From Mesorhizobium atlanticum (GTDB taxonomy: Bacteria > Pseudomonadota > Alphaproteobacteria > Rhizobiales > Rhizobiaceae): a stretch of DNA of 64,000 nt. Below the pieces are notes generated by a model that searched no databases, was not told the origin of the DNA, and was given only the letters and a program-made list of their open reading frames with translations. A program made the position numbers and the translations under genes. This document shows, in pieces, positions 16,873 to 25,498 of the stretch. Location: contig NZ_QMBQ01000001.1 in the NCBI RefSeq assembly GCF_003289965.1, forward strand, positions 868,001 through 932,000, given 5' to 3'. Position 1 is the stretch's first letter. Every line of letters begins with the position of its first letter.

Positions 16873-17904
16873 ATGGCAACCATGCGCGCCGCCGTCCTGA
16901 CCGCTCCGCACCGTTTCGATCTGCGCGAGGTCGCCATCCCGGAGGTGGGACCCGACGACGCCTTGATCCGCGTCTCGCGGACCGGCATATGCGGCACCGA
17001 CATCCATATGTTCAACGGTCACTATGCCGCCGACCGGCTGCCGTTGGTGCCGGGCCACGAGTTCGCCGGAACGGTCGCCGCGACAGGCGAGCGTGTGAAG
17101 CACATCAAGCCAGGCACGACCTGCGTCGCGGACATCAATATCGGCTGCGGCCAATGCTATTGGTGTCGCCGCAACGAGATCCTCAACTGCCCGTCGATGA
17201 CGCAGGTGGGCATCGGGCGTGACGGCGCGTTCGCCGAATATGTGTGCGTGCCAGCCAGGCTTGTCATACCGGCTTCGGACGATGTGCCGGTTCAGGTGCT
17301 TGCCCTGACGGAGCCGGTGTCTTGCGTGGTGCGCGCGGCGCGCAAAGCGCACGCGAGTTTCGGCCAGTCCGTCGTCGTTCTCGGAGCAGGACCGATCGGC
17401 AATCTTCATGTCCAGATGATGCGCCTGTGCGGCGCCGCGCCAATCATCGTCGCCGACCTGTCGGAAGACCGCTGCCGCCTTGCCCTTCAAGCCGGGGCGG
17501 ACGCAGCCGTCGCCGATCCCGCCCAACTTAAGGCGGAGGTCCTGAAAAGGACCGGCGGGCGCGGCGCGGATCTCGTGATCGAGAGCGTCGGTTCGCCGCG
17601 GCTCTACGCGCTCGCTTTCGAGCTCATCCGCAAGGGCGGTCATGTCGCTTTCTTCGGCCTCACCGGACCCAACGACACGGTGCCGGTCGATATCCTTCGT
17701 ACCATCATCGAGGAGAACAGTCTCAAGGGCTCGGTCGCCGGCATGGGCGAAGACATGCACGATGCGCTGACGCTCTTGTCGCATGGCCGCTTCCGGACGG
17801 AGGCGTTCACGCGCGCGACCTTCCCGCTCGACGACATCCAGCGCGCCTTCGAGACCCTGGCCGAGCGGCCCCAGGATCTCAAGACGCAAATCATATTGAA
17901 CTAG
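16873..17904 (+). CDS. Zinc-dependent medium-chain alcohol/polyol dehydrogenase
   Basis: The 343-aa protein has the catalytic zinc region (GICGTDIHMFNGHY, then PGHEFAG), four structural-zinc cysteines (CGQCYWC and a fourth Cys eight residues on) and a Rossmann motif VLGAGPIGNLHV. It belongs to the sorbitol/threonine dehydrogenase group and should oxidise a secondary alcohol of a sugar, polyol or similar compound with NAD(P). It sits between importer and ALDH in the same operon, so it probably acts early on the imported substrate. Confidence 0.88.
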   Translation: MATMRAAVLTAPHRFDLREVAIPEVGPDDALIRVSRTGICGTDIHMFNGHYAADRLPLVPGHEFAGTVAATGERVKHIKPGTTCVADINIGCGQCYWCRRNEILNCPSMTQVGIGRDGAFAEYVCVPARLVIPASDDVPVQVLALTEPVSCVVRAARKAHASFGQSVVVLGAGPIGNLHVQMMRLCGAAPIIVADLSEDRCRLALQAGADAAVADPAQLKAEVLKRTGGRGADLVIESVGSPRLYALAFELIRKGGHVAFFGLTGPNDTVPVDILRTIIEENSLKGSVAGMGEDMHDALTLLSHGRFRTEAFTRATFPLDDIQRAFETLAERPQDLKTQIILN

Positions 17905-17966
17905 GAGCCGGCGCGACCCGCTTGCAGCGGCGGGCGGCCGGCGCACCGCCAGAACGGAGGCATTCC

Positions 17967-19463
17967 ATGCTCGATTTCACCGACCGCGCGACCCTGCCGG
18001 ATGCACCGCGCGAATTTGGTTTCTGGTCGGACGGATCCTGGCACAAGGGCGGCGCTTTGTTCGAGCGCCGGTCGCCGGGCCACGGCGTGCCGGTAACGCT
18101 CACGCCCAGATGCACGGTGGACGACCTCAATGCCGCCGTCGCGGCGGCGCGCCGTGCATTCGAGGATCGCCGGTGGGCCGGACTGCCGGGTGCCGACCGG
18201 GCCGGCGTGCTGCTGAGGACAGCCGATATCCTGCGCCGCCGCCGCGACGAAATCGCCTATTGGGAGGTCCTCGAGAACGGCAAGCCGATCTCCCAGGCGC
18301 GCGGCGAGATCGATCACTGCATTGCGTGCTTCGAGGTCGGCGCCGGCGCTGCGAGGCTATTGCATGGAGACAGCTTCAACAGTCTCGGCGACGGCCTTTT
18401 CGGCATGGTGCTGCGCGAGCCGGTCGGCGTGGTCGGGCTCATCACGCCGTGGAATTTTCCGTTCCTGATCCTGTGCGAGCGCATTCCTTTCATCCTGGCC
18501 AGCGGATGCACCGTGGTCGTCAAGCCTTCGGAGGTCACGTCGGCGACCACGCTGCTGCTCGGCGAGATCCTTTCCGAAGCCGGCGCGCCGGACGGCGTCT
18601 ATAACGTCGTCACCGGATCGGGCCGGACGATCGGCCAGGCCTTGAGCGAGCATCCCGATGTCGACATGCTGTCTTTTACCGGATCGACATCCGTCGGACG
18701 CTCATGCGTCCATGCGGCGGCCGATTCGAACTTCAAGAAACTCGGCCTGGAACTGGGCGGCAAGAATCCGATCATCGTCTTTGCGGACAGCGACCTCGAG
18801 GACGCGGCGGATGGCGCGGCCTTCGGCATAAGCTTCAACACGGGCCAGTGCTGCGTGTCGTCGAGCCGCGTGATCGTGGAACGCTCGGTCGCTCGCGAGT
18901 TCGAGGATATCCTCGCCGCCAAGATGGCCAAGATCGTCGTCGGCGATCCGCTGCAGACGAAGACGCAGGTGGGAGCCATCACCACCGATGCGCAGAATTC
19001 GACCATCCTGAGCTATATCGACAAGGGCAAGGCCGAAGGGGCGAGGCTTGTCGCCGGCGGGCAGGCTCTGGATCTCGGTGGCGGCCAGTATATCGCGCCG
19101 ACATTGTTTTCCGGGGTCACGCCCGGAATGTCGATTGCCCGCGACGAAATCTTCGGGCCTGTCCTGTCCTCCTTCCATTTCGACACGGTCGAGGAGGCCA
19201 TCGGCCTCGCCAACGATACGGTGTATGGCCTGGCTGCCAGCGTGTGGACGAAGAACATAGACAAGGCGCTGGTGGTGACGCGGCGCGTGCGCGCCGGCCG
19301 GTTCTGGGTGAACACGATCATGGCCGGAGGGCCGGAGATGCCGCTTGGCGGGTTCAAGCAGTCCGGATGGGGAAGAGAGGCCGGAATGTACGGCGTGGAG
19401 GAATACACACAGGTGAAGTCCGTCCACATCGAGGTCGGCAAGCGTGCGCATTGGATCAAGTGA
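17967..19463 (+). CDS. NAD(P)-dependent aldehyde dehydrogenase
   Basis: The 498-aa protein starts at an ATG following GGAGG; the reading frame extends 15 codons further upstream without support. It has the ALDH fold with TPWNFPF near residue 157, LELGGKNP (general-base Glu) near residue 262 and the catalytic Cys in GQCC (Cys296). It oxidises an aldehyde to an acid in the cytosol. The stop overlaps the GMC oxidoreductase start (TGATG), suggesting alcohol to aldehyde to acid flow, which would feed the CoA-transferase of the same regulon. Confidence 0.92.
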   Translation: MLDFTDRATLPDAPREFGFWSDGSWHKGGALFERRSPGHGVPVTLTPRCTVDDLNAAVAAARRAFEDRRWAGLPGADRAGVLLRTADILRRRRDEIAYWEVLENGKPISQARGEIDHCIACFEVGAGAARLLHGDSFNSLGDGLFGMVLREPVGVVGLITPWNFPFLILCERIPFILASGCTVVVKPSEVTSATTLLLGEILSEAGAPDGVYNVVTGSGRTIGQALSEHPDVDMLSFTGSTSVGRSCVHAAADSNFKKLGLELGGKNPIIVFADSDLEDAADGAAFGISFNTGQCCVSSSRVIVERSVAREFEDILAAKMAKIVVGDPLQTKTQVGAITTDAQNSTILSYIDKGKAEGARLVAGGQALDLGGGQYIAPTLFSGVTPGMSIARDEIFGPVLSSFHFDTVEEAIGLANDTVYGLAASVWTKNIDKALVVTRRVRAGRFWVNTIMAGGPEMPLGGFKQSGWGREAGMYGVEEYTQVKSVHIEVGKRAHWIK

Positions 19464-21067
19464 TGACGACAGGTTTCGATTATGTGATCGTCGGCGCAGG
19501 CTCTTCGGGTTGCGTGCTTGCCGCGCGCCTGTCCGAGAATCCGGCAGTCCGCGTCTGCCTCATCGAGGCCGGCGGCAAGGACAGCCATCCTTACATCCAT
19601 ATGCCGGTCGGCTTCGCCAAGATGACTACGGGGCCGCTCACCTGGGGGCTGGTCACGGCGCCGCAGAAACACGCCGACAACCGTGAAATTCTCTATGCGC
19701 AGGCAAAGGTGCTGGGCGGCGGTTCCTCAATCAATGCCGAGGTCTATACCCGAGGGCACGAGACCGACTACGACCGGTGGGCGAACGAGGAAGGCGCGGA
19801 CGGCTGGGCGTTCAAGGATGTGCGGAAGTATTTCCTCCGTTCCGAGGGCAACAGCATATTCTCCGGCATGCTCCACGGCACCGACGGACCGCTCGGCGTG
19901 TCGAACATACCAGATCCGAACGTCGTCTCGCGCGCATTCGTCCAGAGCTGCCAGGAATATGGGCTGCCCTATAATCCGGACTTCAACGGCGCGAAGCAGG
20001 AAGGCGCCGGCATCTACCAGACCACGACGCGCAACGCCCGCCGCTGCTCGGCCGCCGTGGGCTACCTCAAGCCCGCCCTGGCGCGCCCGAACCTCACGCT
20101 GATCACAGGGGCGCTGGTCCATCGCATCGTCTTCAAGGGCCGCCGGGCCGTTGGCGTCGAATGCTCGGTCGGCGGCTCGCTGAAGGTCATAAACGCCGAC
20201 AGCGAGGTGCTGGTCACTTCGGGGGCGATCGGCACACCGAAGCTGATGATGCTGTCCGGCATCGGCCCTGCCGAGCACCTGCGCCATCATGGCATCGAGA
20301 CGATCCAGGACCTCCCGGGCGTCGGGCAGAACCTCCAGGATCATTTCGGCATCGACATCGTGGCCGAGTTGAAAGGCCACGATTCACTCGACAAGTACAA
20401 CAAGACCCACTGGATGCTGTGGGCGGGCATTCAGTACGTGCTGTTCAAGACCGGCCCGGTAACGTCGAACGTGGTCGAGGGCGGCGCCTTCTGGCATTCC
20501 TCGGGGAACCATGCCGGGGCGGTTCCCGATCTGCAGTTCCACTTCCTGGCGGGAGCCGGCGCGGAAGCAGGCGTGCCGTCGGTCCCGAGGGGATCGTCCG
20601 GCATCACGTTGAACAGCTACACGCTGCGCCCGAAATCGCGTGGGAGCGTGACGCTCCGTTCGCCGGATCCGCGCGACAATCCGGTCGTCGATCCGAATTT
20701 CCTCGCGGACCCGGACGACCTCAGAGTGTCGGTCGAAGGCATCAAGATCAGCCGGGAGATATTCAATCAGCCTTCGCTGCGAAAATTCATCAAGGAACTC
20801 CGTTTCCCTGACACAAATGTGCGTTCGCAGTCAGACTATGAAGCCTATGCGCGACGCTATGGCCGGACCTCGTATCACCCGACTTGCACCTGCAAGATGG
20901 GGAAGGACGCGATGTCCGTGGTCGACCCGCAACTGCGCGTGCACGGCTTGGATGGCATCCGCATCTGCGACAGCTCGGCAATGCCGTCGCTGGTGGGGTC
21001 GAACACCAATGCGGCGACAATCATGATCGGCGAGCACGCGTCGGACCTGATCCGAGGCAACCGCTAG
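19463..21067 (+). CDS. GMC-family FAD alcohol oxidoreductase (choline dehydrogenase-like)
   Basis: The 534-aa protein has the N-terminal FAD motif VIVGAGSSGCVLAARL (residues 8-23), the GMC signature around VLGGGSSINAEVYTRG (near 92-107), and the C-terminal catalytic His472 in YHPTCTCKMG with the Asn of SNTNAATIMIGE. It oxidises a primary alcohol and passes electrons to the respiratory chain or oxygen. It is translationally coupled to the ALDH and is the last gene of the importer operon; a rhizobial repeat follows. Confidence 0.9.
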   Translation: MTTGFDYVIVGAGSSGCVLAARLSENPAVRVCLIEAGGKDSHPYIHMPVGFAKMTTGPLTWGLVTAPQKHADNREILYAQAKVLGGGSSINAEVYTRGHETDYDRWANEEGADGWAFKDVRKYFLRSEGNSIFSGMLHGTDGPLGVSNIPDPNVVSRAFVQSCQEYGLPYNPDFNGAKQEGAGIYQTTTRNARRCSAAVGYLKPALARPNLTLITGALVHRIVFKGRRAVGVECSVGGSLKVINADSEVLVTSGAIGTPKLMMLSGIGPAEHLRHHGIETIQDLPGVGQNLQDHFGIDIVAELKGHDSLDKYNKTHWMLWAGIQYVLFKTGPVTSNVVEGGAFWHSSGNHAGAVPDLQFHFLAGAGAEAGVPSVPRGSSGITLNSYTLRPKSRGSVTLRSPDPRDNPVVDPNFLADPDDLRVSVEGIKISREIFNQPSLRKFIKELRFPDTNVRSQSDYEAYARRYGRTSYHPTCTCKMGKDAMSVVDPQLRVHGLDGIRICDSSAMPSLVGSNTNAATIMIGEHASDLIRGNR

Positions 21068-21111
21068 CATTTGCCAGTCACCTCGGATCTGCCCGCACCT
21101 GTTCGCGCGCC

Positions 21112-21239
21112 TAGAGCGTTTCACCGTTTCACGGAAACGGCGAACCGCTCTAACTCTTTGTTTTGACGCAATTCCTGACGGAAGGCTACGGCGAAGACGC
21201 CAAGCCTAACCGCTCACACTTTTCCTGGACTTGCTCTAG
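21112..21239. repeat. Rhizobial hairpin repeat A
   Basis: TAGAGCG (21112-21118) pairs with CGCTCTA (21146-21152), with an inner CCGTTTC/GAAACGG stem, followed by a further conserved-looking segment that ends GCTCTAGG at 21239. This is the composite palindromic repeat type common in Mesorhizobium and Rhizobium. Its right end supplies the TAG stop of the minus-strand aldo/keto reductase (21236-21238). It may also act as a bidirectional terminator between convergent genes. Confidence 0.75.
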
Positions 21240-22057
21240 GCGTCGAAATCCGGCGCATATGGGATCAGCCGCTTCCCGACAACGCGATAACCGACGGCAT
21301 TCATGGCGTCGATGCGGCCCATGTCGATACTCGACAAGGTGAAGTCCATCACGTCGAAATTCGAGCGGATGTTGTCCGGCTTGGTGGACATCGTGTTGAT
21401 CGGCAACCCCTTCTGCAGGATCCAGCGCAGCACGACCTGAGCGGCCGATTTGCCGTATGTGGCGCCGATCTCAGCGAAAAGCGGATGCTTGAAGACCTCG
21501 CCGCGCGCGACCGAGCAGTAGGATGACAGAGGGATACCCGTTTCACTCGCGGCCGCCAGCAGCTTGCGCTGGTCAAGAAGCGGATGGAATTCCACCTGAT
21601 TGGTCACGAGCGGCACGCCGGCGATCTGCCTCGCCTGGCGCATCATCGCCGCTGTGTAGTTCGAAACTCCGACGGTGCTGGCGAAGCCCCGTTCCTGCGC
21701 CTCCTGAAGCAGTTCCAGCGAAAGCTTGATGTCGCCTCCCGGCGTCGGCCAGTGAAGCAAAAGGATGTCGACATGGTCCAACCTCAGGTCCCGCAAGGAC
21801 TGTTCGACGGACGGCATGAACCGTTCCGGCGAGAAGTTCTCCACGGTGACCTTTGTCGTGATGCAGAGCTCGTCCCTGGATATGCCGCTCTCGGCCAAGG
21901 CCAAGCCCGTGTCGGCTTCATTGCCATAAGCCTGAGCCGTGTCGAACGCGCGGTAACCCGCATCGATCGCAGCCGCGATCGCGGCACGCAACGTATCCCC
22001 CTTAAGAGGGAAAGTTCCAAACATCCGCTGGTTCGTCTTCTGGAACATGATGTTCAT
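21236..22057 (-). CDS. Aldo/keto reductase (2,5-diketogluconate reductase-like)
   Basis: The 273-aa protein is a compact AKR barrel with the catalytic tetrad visible: Asp and Tyr in FDTAQAYGNE (near 38-47), Lys in CITTKV and His in LLLHWPTP. It reduces aldehydes or ketones of sugars with NADPH. A ribosome-binding site GGGAGGA precedes the ATG. It is transcribed divergently from the CoA-transferase, and an operator copy at 22128-22143 lies between the two. The C-terminus ends exactly at a repeat element. Confidence 0.88.
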   Translation of the reverse strand: MNIMFQKTNQRMFGTFPLKGDTLRAAIAAAIDAGYRAFDTAQAYGNEADTGLALAESGISRDELCITTKVTVENFSPERFMPSVEQSLRDLRLDHVDILLLHWPTPGGDIKLSLELLQEAQERGFASTVGVSNYTAAMMRQARQIAGVPLVTNQVEFHPLLDQRKLLAAASETGIPLSSYCSVARGEVFKHPLFAEIGATYGKSAAQVVLRWILQKGLPINTMSTKPDNIRSNFDVMDFTLSSIDMGRIDAMNAVGYRVVGKRLIPYAPDFDA

Positions 22058-22127
22058 CGAAATCCTCCCGCTGGTCGCCGCCGGCGCGGAGCTTGCCTTG
22101 CAAGCCGCAGGCGGCTATATCACGCTT

Positions 22128-22143
22128 ATAACTATCTAGTTAC
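22128..22143. promoter_or_regulatory. Inverted-repeat operator, AKR / CoA-transferase divergent region
   Basis: ATAACTATCTAGTTAC contains arms TAACTA and TAGTTA around a 2-bp centre. It is nearly identical to the site at 28615-28630 and lies 29 bases before the GTG start of the CoA-transferase, so bound repressor could block that promoter directly and also the divergent one. Confidence 0.65.
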
Positions 22144-22171
22144 TTATTGCCAAGCCTTATGGAGAGGAAGC

Positions 22172-23743
22172 GTGAGCAAGGTCAGGTCCGCGGCGGAGGC
22201 CGTCGCTCAGATTCGCGACGGAGCGGTGGTAGCGGTCAATTCGTCATCCGGTCTGCTTTGCCCGGACGCCGTGCTTGAAGCCCTTGGCAAGCGCTTCGCG
22301 GCTGAAGGGGCGCCTCGCGACATCACCACCATCCATCCGATTGCCGCCGGCGACATGTTCGGCACCAAGGGGGTCGATCACATCGCCCTGCCGGGCTTGA
22401 TCAGCCGCATTATCGGCGGTTCGTACCCGTCGGGACCGACCAACGCCGAGCCGCCGCTGATCTGGCAGCGTATCCTTGCCGAGGATGTGGCGGCCTGGAA
22501 CTTCCCCTCGGGAATCGTGTTCGACATGCTGCGCGAGGGCGCGGCGCAGCGTCCGGGTGTGCTGACCAAGGTCGGCATGGACACGTTTGTGGATCCGGCG
22601 CTCGAAGGCGGAGCCATGAACGCATCGGCGCGGAAATCGCCCATGGTGCAGCGCGTGGAGTTCAACGGCGAGACATGGCTCCACTTCCCTCCCCTCCGGC
22701 CGGATGTGGCGATCATCCGGGCGACCACGGCGGACGAGAAGGGAAACCTCACCTTCGAGCAGGAAGGGGCGACGCTCGGCGCCATGGAAATGGCGCTTGC
22801 GGCGCGCAACTGCGGCGGCATCGTAATTGCGCAGGTGAAGCGCGTCGCGGCTCAGGGCACGCTGCGGCCGCATGACGTGCATGTGCCCGGTATCCTGGTG
22901 GATTTCATCGTCGAAGCACCGGATCAGCTGCAGACCACGGCGACGGCTTATGACCCGGCCATATCGGGCGAGCTGTTCCGGCCGCTGCACACATTCCGCA
23001 CGCCGGAATACAATGTTTCAAAGGTCATCGCGCGCCGCGTCGCGCAGGAGCTTCGAGCGGGCTGGGCGGTCAATATCGGCTTCGGCATCTCGGCCAACGT
23101 GCCTCGCATCCTGATAGAGGAAGGCTTGCACGGCGCCGTCACCTGGGTGATCGAACAGGGACCGGTAGGTGGCGTGCCGTTGCTCGACTTCAAGTTCGGT
23201 TGCGCCTCGAACGCGGAAGCCTTCGTCGCCTCGCCGCATCTCTTCACTTACTTCCAGGCCGGAGGCTTTGACTGCTCCTTGCTGTCGTTCCTCGAAATCG
23301 GCTCCGACGGTTCCGTCAACGTCTCGCGCCTTTCCTCGACGCCGCATCGCACCGCTGGCGCCGGCGGCTTCGTGGACATCACCTCGCGGGCGCGCAAGAT
23401 CGTGTTCTCCGGCAACTTCAACGCCGGCGCGAAGATGCGGCTGGAGAACGAAAAGCTGGTCATCGACAAGGAAGGCAAGGTCGCCAAAATCGTCCCGAAG
23501 GTGGACCAGGTCAGTTTCTCGGGGCAGCGCGCCGTCAGCCAGGGCCAGGACGTCACCTATGTGACGGAAAGATGCGTCATCCGCCTGACGGCCGATGGCC
23601 TCGTCGTCACCGAAATAGCCCCGGGGCTCGACCTCGAGCGCGACGTCCTGCGGCAGGCGGCGTCTCCTCTGGCGGTCTCGCCCGGACTGAAGCTGATGGA
23701 CGCGGCGCTGTTCCTCGACCAGCCGATGGGATTGCGACTGTGA
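22172..23743 (+). CDS. Acyl-CoA:acetate/3-ketoacid (propionate-type) CoA-transferase
   Basis: The 523-aa single-chain protein starts at GTG with GGAGAGGAA in front; the frame is open upstream but runs through the operator. It is a family I CoA-transferase with both halves fused, as in YdiF/propionate CoA-transferase. Glu328 in VIEQGPVGG is the expected nucleophile that forms the glutamyl-CoA thioester. It would move CoA from acetyl- or succinyl-CoA to a short organic acid. Coupling to an enoyl-CoA hydratase (GTGA overlap) indicates that the acid is then processed by beta-oxidation-like steps. Confidence 0.88.
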   Translation: MSKVRSAAEAVAQIRDGAVVAVNSSSGLLCPDAVLEALGKRFAAEGAPRDITTIHPIAAGDMFGTKGVDHIALPGLISRIIGGSYPSGPTNAEPPLIWQRILAEDVAAWNFPSGIVFDMLREGAAQRPGVLTKVGMDTFVDPALEGGAMNASARKSPMVQRVEFNGETWLHFPPLRPDVAIIRATTADEKGNLTFEQEGATLGAMEMALAARNCGGIVIAQVKRVAAQGTLRPHDVHVPGILVDFIVEAPDQLQTTATAYDPAISGELFRPLHTFRTPEYNVSKVIARRVAQELRAGWAVNIGFGISANVPRILIEEGLHGAVTWVIEQGPVGGVPLLDFKFGCASNAEAFVASPHLFTYFQAGGFDCSLLSFLEIGSDGSVNVSRLSSTPHRTAGAGGFVDITSRARKIVFSGNFNAGAKMRLENEKLVIDKEGKVAKIVPKVDQVSFSGQRAVSQGQDVTYVTERCVIRLTADGLVVTEIAPGLDLERDVLRQAASPLAVSPGLKLMDAALFLDQPMGLRL

Positions 23744-24510
23744 GCGATCCCCGTCTCGACCTCAGCTTCGACGGAGCGGTCGCGCGGATGACCATCCGCA
23801 GGCCTGAGAAGCTCAACGCGCTCGATGCCGCGATGGTCGATGCGCTCGTGCCGCTGTGCAGGGCGGTGGAGCGTTCCGCGGCGAAGGTGCTGATCCTGAC
23901 CGGCGAGGGCGAGAAGTCGTTCTGCGCGGGTGGCGACGTCGCCGCCTGGAGCGCGCTCGACCCGCCGGAGTTCGCCCGCCACTGGATCCGCGACGGCCAT
24001 GCCGGCTTCGACGCTCTCGCCAGGCTTTCGCAACCGGTCATTGCCGTCCTCAACGGCCATTGCCTTGGCGGGGGCCTGGAGCTCGCGGCCTGCGCGGACT
24101 ATCGGATCGCCGAGAGCCACGCCCGCATCGGACTGCCTGAAACCAGCCTCGGGATCGTACCGGGCTGGTCGGGCACCCAGCGCACGGCTCGCCGTTTCGG
24201 CCCCCAATTGATCCGGCGCATGTCGCTCTTCGGCGAGGTCTATTCCGCAGACGAGGCCTTGAGATTGTCGCTTGTCGACAAGGTGGTCGACAAGGGGAGC
24301 GGCCTCGCTGCTGCCGAGGAACTCGCCGCCATCGTCGCGGGCCGGTCCGCTACCGCCACGGAGCTCGCCAAGATGCTCATCAACGCTGCCGAAGGCGAGG
24401 AACGGGAGCGTGTCCTGGATGCGTTTGCCGGACGTATCGCCGCTGGCAGCGACTACCTTCGGGCGGGCCTCGCTGCCTTCCGGGAAAAGGGCCGCCAGTC
24501 GAGCGACTGA
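23740..24510 (+). CDS. Enoyl-CoA hydratase/isomerase (crotonase)
   Basis: The 256-aa protein begins with GTG overlapping the CoA-transferase stop. It has the crotonase oxyanion-hole motif CAGGDVAAW (62-70) and GHCLGGGLELA, with both catalytic glutamates conserved (Glu114 and Glu134 in LPETSLG). Enzymes with both glutamates usually hydrate 2-enoyl-CoA. With the acyl-CoA dehydrogenase and SDR of the facing operon it would complete one turn of beta-oxidation on an unusual short acid. A 119-base gap without features separates it from the convergent operon. Confidence 0.88.
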   Translation: MSDPRLDLSFDGAVARMTIRRPEKLNALDAAMVDALVPLCRAVERSAAKVLILTGEGEKSFCAGGDVAAWSALDPPEFARHWIRDGHAGFDALARLSQPVIAVLNGHCLGGGLELAACADYRIAESHARIGLPETSLGIVPGWSGTQRTARRFGPQLIRRMSLFGEVYSADEALRLSLVDKVVDKGSGLAAAEELAAIVAGRSATATELAKMLINAAEGEERERVLDAFAGRIAAGSDYLRAGLAAFREKGRQSSD

Positions 24511-24629
24511 TTTCGGGCTCGATCTGAGGCGGCAGAAGTCTGTTTCGCAGGGCGGCGGCTGACCGCTCAACAGTCCCTCGAAGCTGGGATACCCCCACGG
24601 CTGCGAGCGCCGCCGGCTGTCCTCTGTCT

Positions 24630-25490
24630 TCAACAAACGGAGCGAAAGCGCTCCACGCAGGCGTCCAGCACGTCCGCGGGATCACGCCTCCACCAGTTCT
24701 GCGCCGAGAACACCTCCACCTCGCAAGGTCCATTATAGCCGGCCGCTTCCACCGCCGCGCGGATCGCCTTCAGGTCGGCCACGCCGTCTCCCATCATGCC
24801 GCGGTCGAGCAGCACGTCGTGTGTCTGCGCCAGCCAGTCGCAAAGATGATAGCCGAAAATGCGTTCCGGTCCGGCCCGCAGCAATTCGTCGGCCAGCGTG
24901 CGATCCCACCAGACGTGGTAGACGTCGACCGCGACGCCAACGTTGGGGGCATCAATGGCAAGGCAAAGATCGACCGCGTCGCGCATCGTCACCAGGCACG
25001 ACCGGTCGCCACCATAAACCGGATGCAGCGGCTCGAGAGCCAGGCGAACGTTGCTGGCCGCCGCGTAGGCTGCAGCTTCGGCGACGCGATCCGCGACCAG
25101 CTTGAGGCTTTCGCCGATGCCTTTCGTTCCCGGCTCGACCCCGCCGCAAACGATGGTCAGGACAGGCGCGCCGAGTCCGGCGGCCATGTCGATCGCTGCG
25201 CGGAAATCGTCCATGATCGCCGCGCGGCCGGGCAGCGCCAGCGGGCCGGCGAGATAAGGCGCGCGGCACAGGCCGACGACACTCAGGCCGGCCGCGCGAA
25301 CCCGCTCGCCGATCTCGACGGCACGGTTGCCGATTTCGCGACGCCAGAAGACAATGCCGCCGAACCCTCGTTCGGCACAGGCCTCGACCACACGCTCGAC
25401 CGACCAGCCCGCCCCGTGCCCGTCCAGATTATGACCGAGCGTCGCTGTGTTCAGCGCCAGCGCGGAATGATCCTTCGCAAAATCGCGCAT
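24630..25490 (-). CDS. Sugar phosphate isomerase/epimerase-like TIM barrel
   Basis: The 286-aa protein is an AP-endonuclease-2 fold barrel. Metal ligands are visible as Glu in LALEPLHPVYGG, Asp/His in VAVDVYHVWWD and Glu in CEVEVFSAQ. The family includes IolE dehydratase, hydroxypyruvate isomerase and tagatose/psicose epimerases, so isomerisation or dehydration of a keto sugar or keto acid is likely. The ATG at 25490 is eight bases after the DUF993 stop; a longer frame into that gene is not used. It is the last gene of the four-gene minus-strand operon. Confidence 0.82.
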   Translation of the reverse strand: MRDFAKDHSALALNTATLGHNLDGHGAGWSVERVVEACAERGFGGIVFWRREIGNRAVEIGERVRAAGLSVVGLCRAPYLAGPLALPGRAAIMDDFRAAIDMAAGLGAPVLTIVCGGVEPGTKGIGESLKLVADRVAEAAAYAAASNVRLALEPLHPVYGGDRSCLVTMRDAVDLCLAIDAPNVGVAVDVYHVWWDRTLADELLRAGPERIFGYHLCDWLAQTHDVLLDRGMMGDGVADLKAIRAAVEAAGYNGPCEVEVFSAQNWWRRDPADVLDACVERFRSVC

Positions 25491-25498
25491 ATCGCTGA

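Noticed and set aside
12170-17015. Minus-strand frames of 791 and 600 residues over the CUT2 genes
   Set aside because: Antisense shadows of binding protein, permease and ATPase genes, without hydrophobic or motif structure of their own.
18704-19462. N-terminal extension of the GMC oxidoreductase
   Set aside because: The extra 253 codons are out of frame with and fully inside the ALDH gene; the FAD motif begins at residue 8 after the ATG at 19463.
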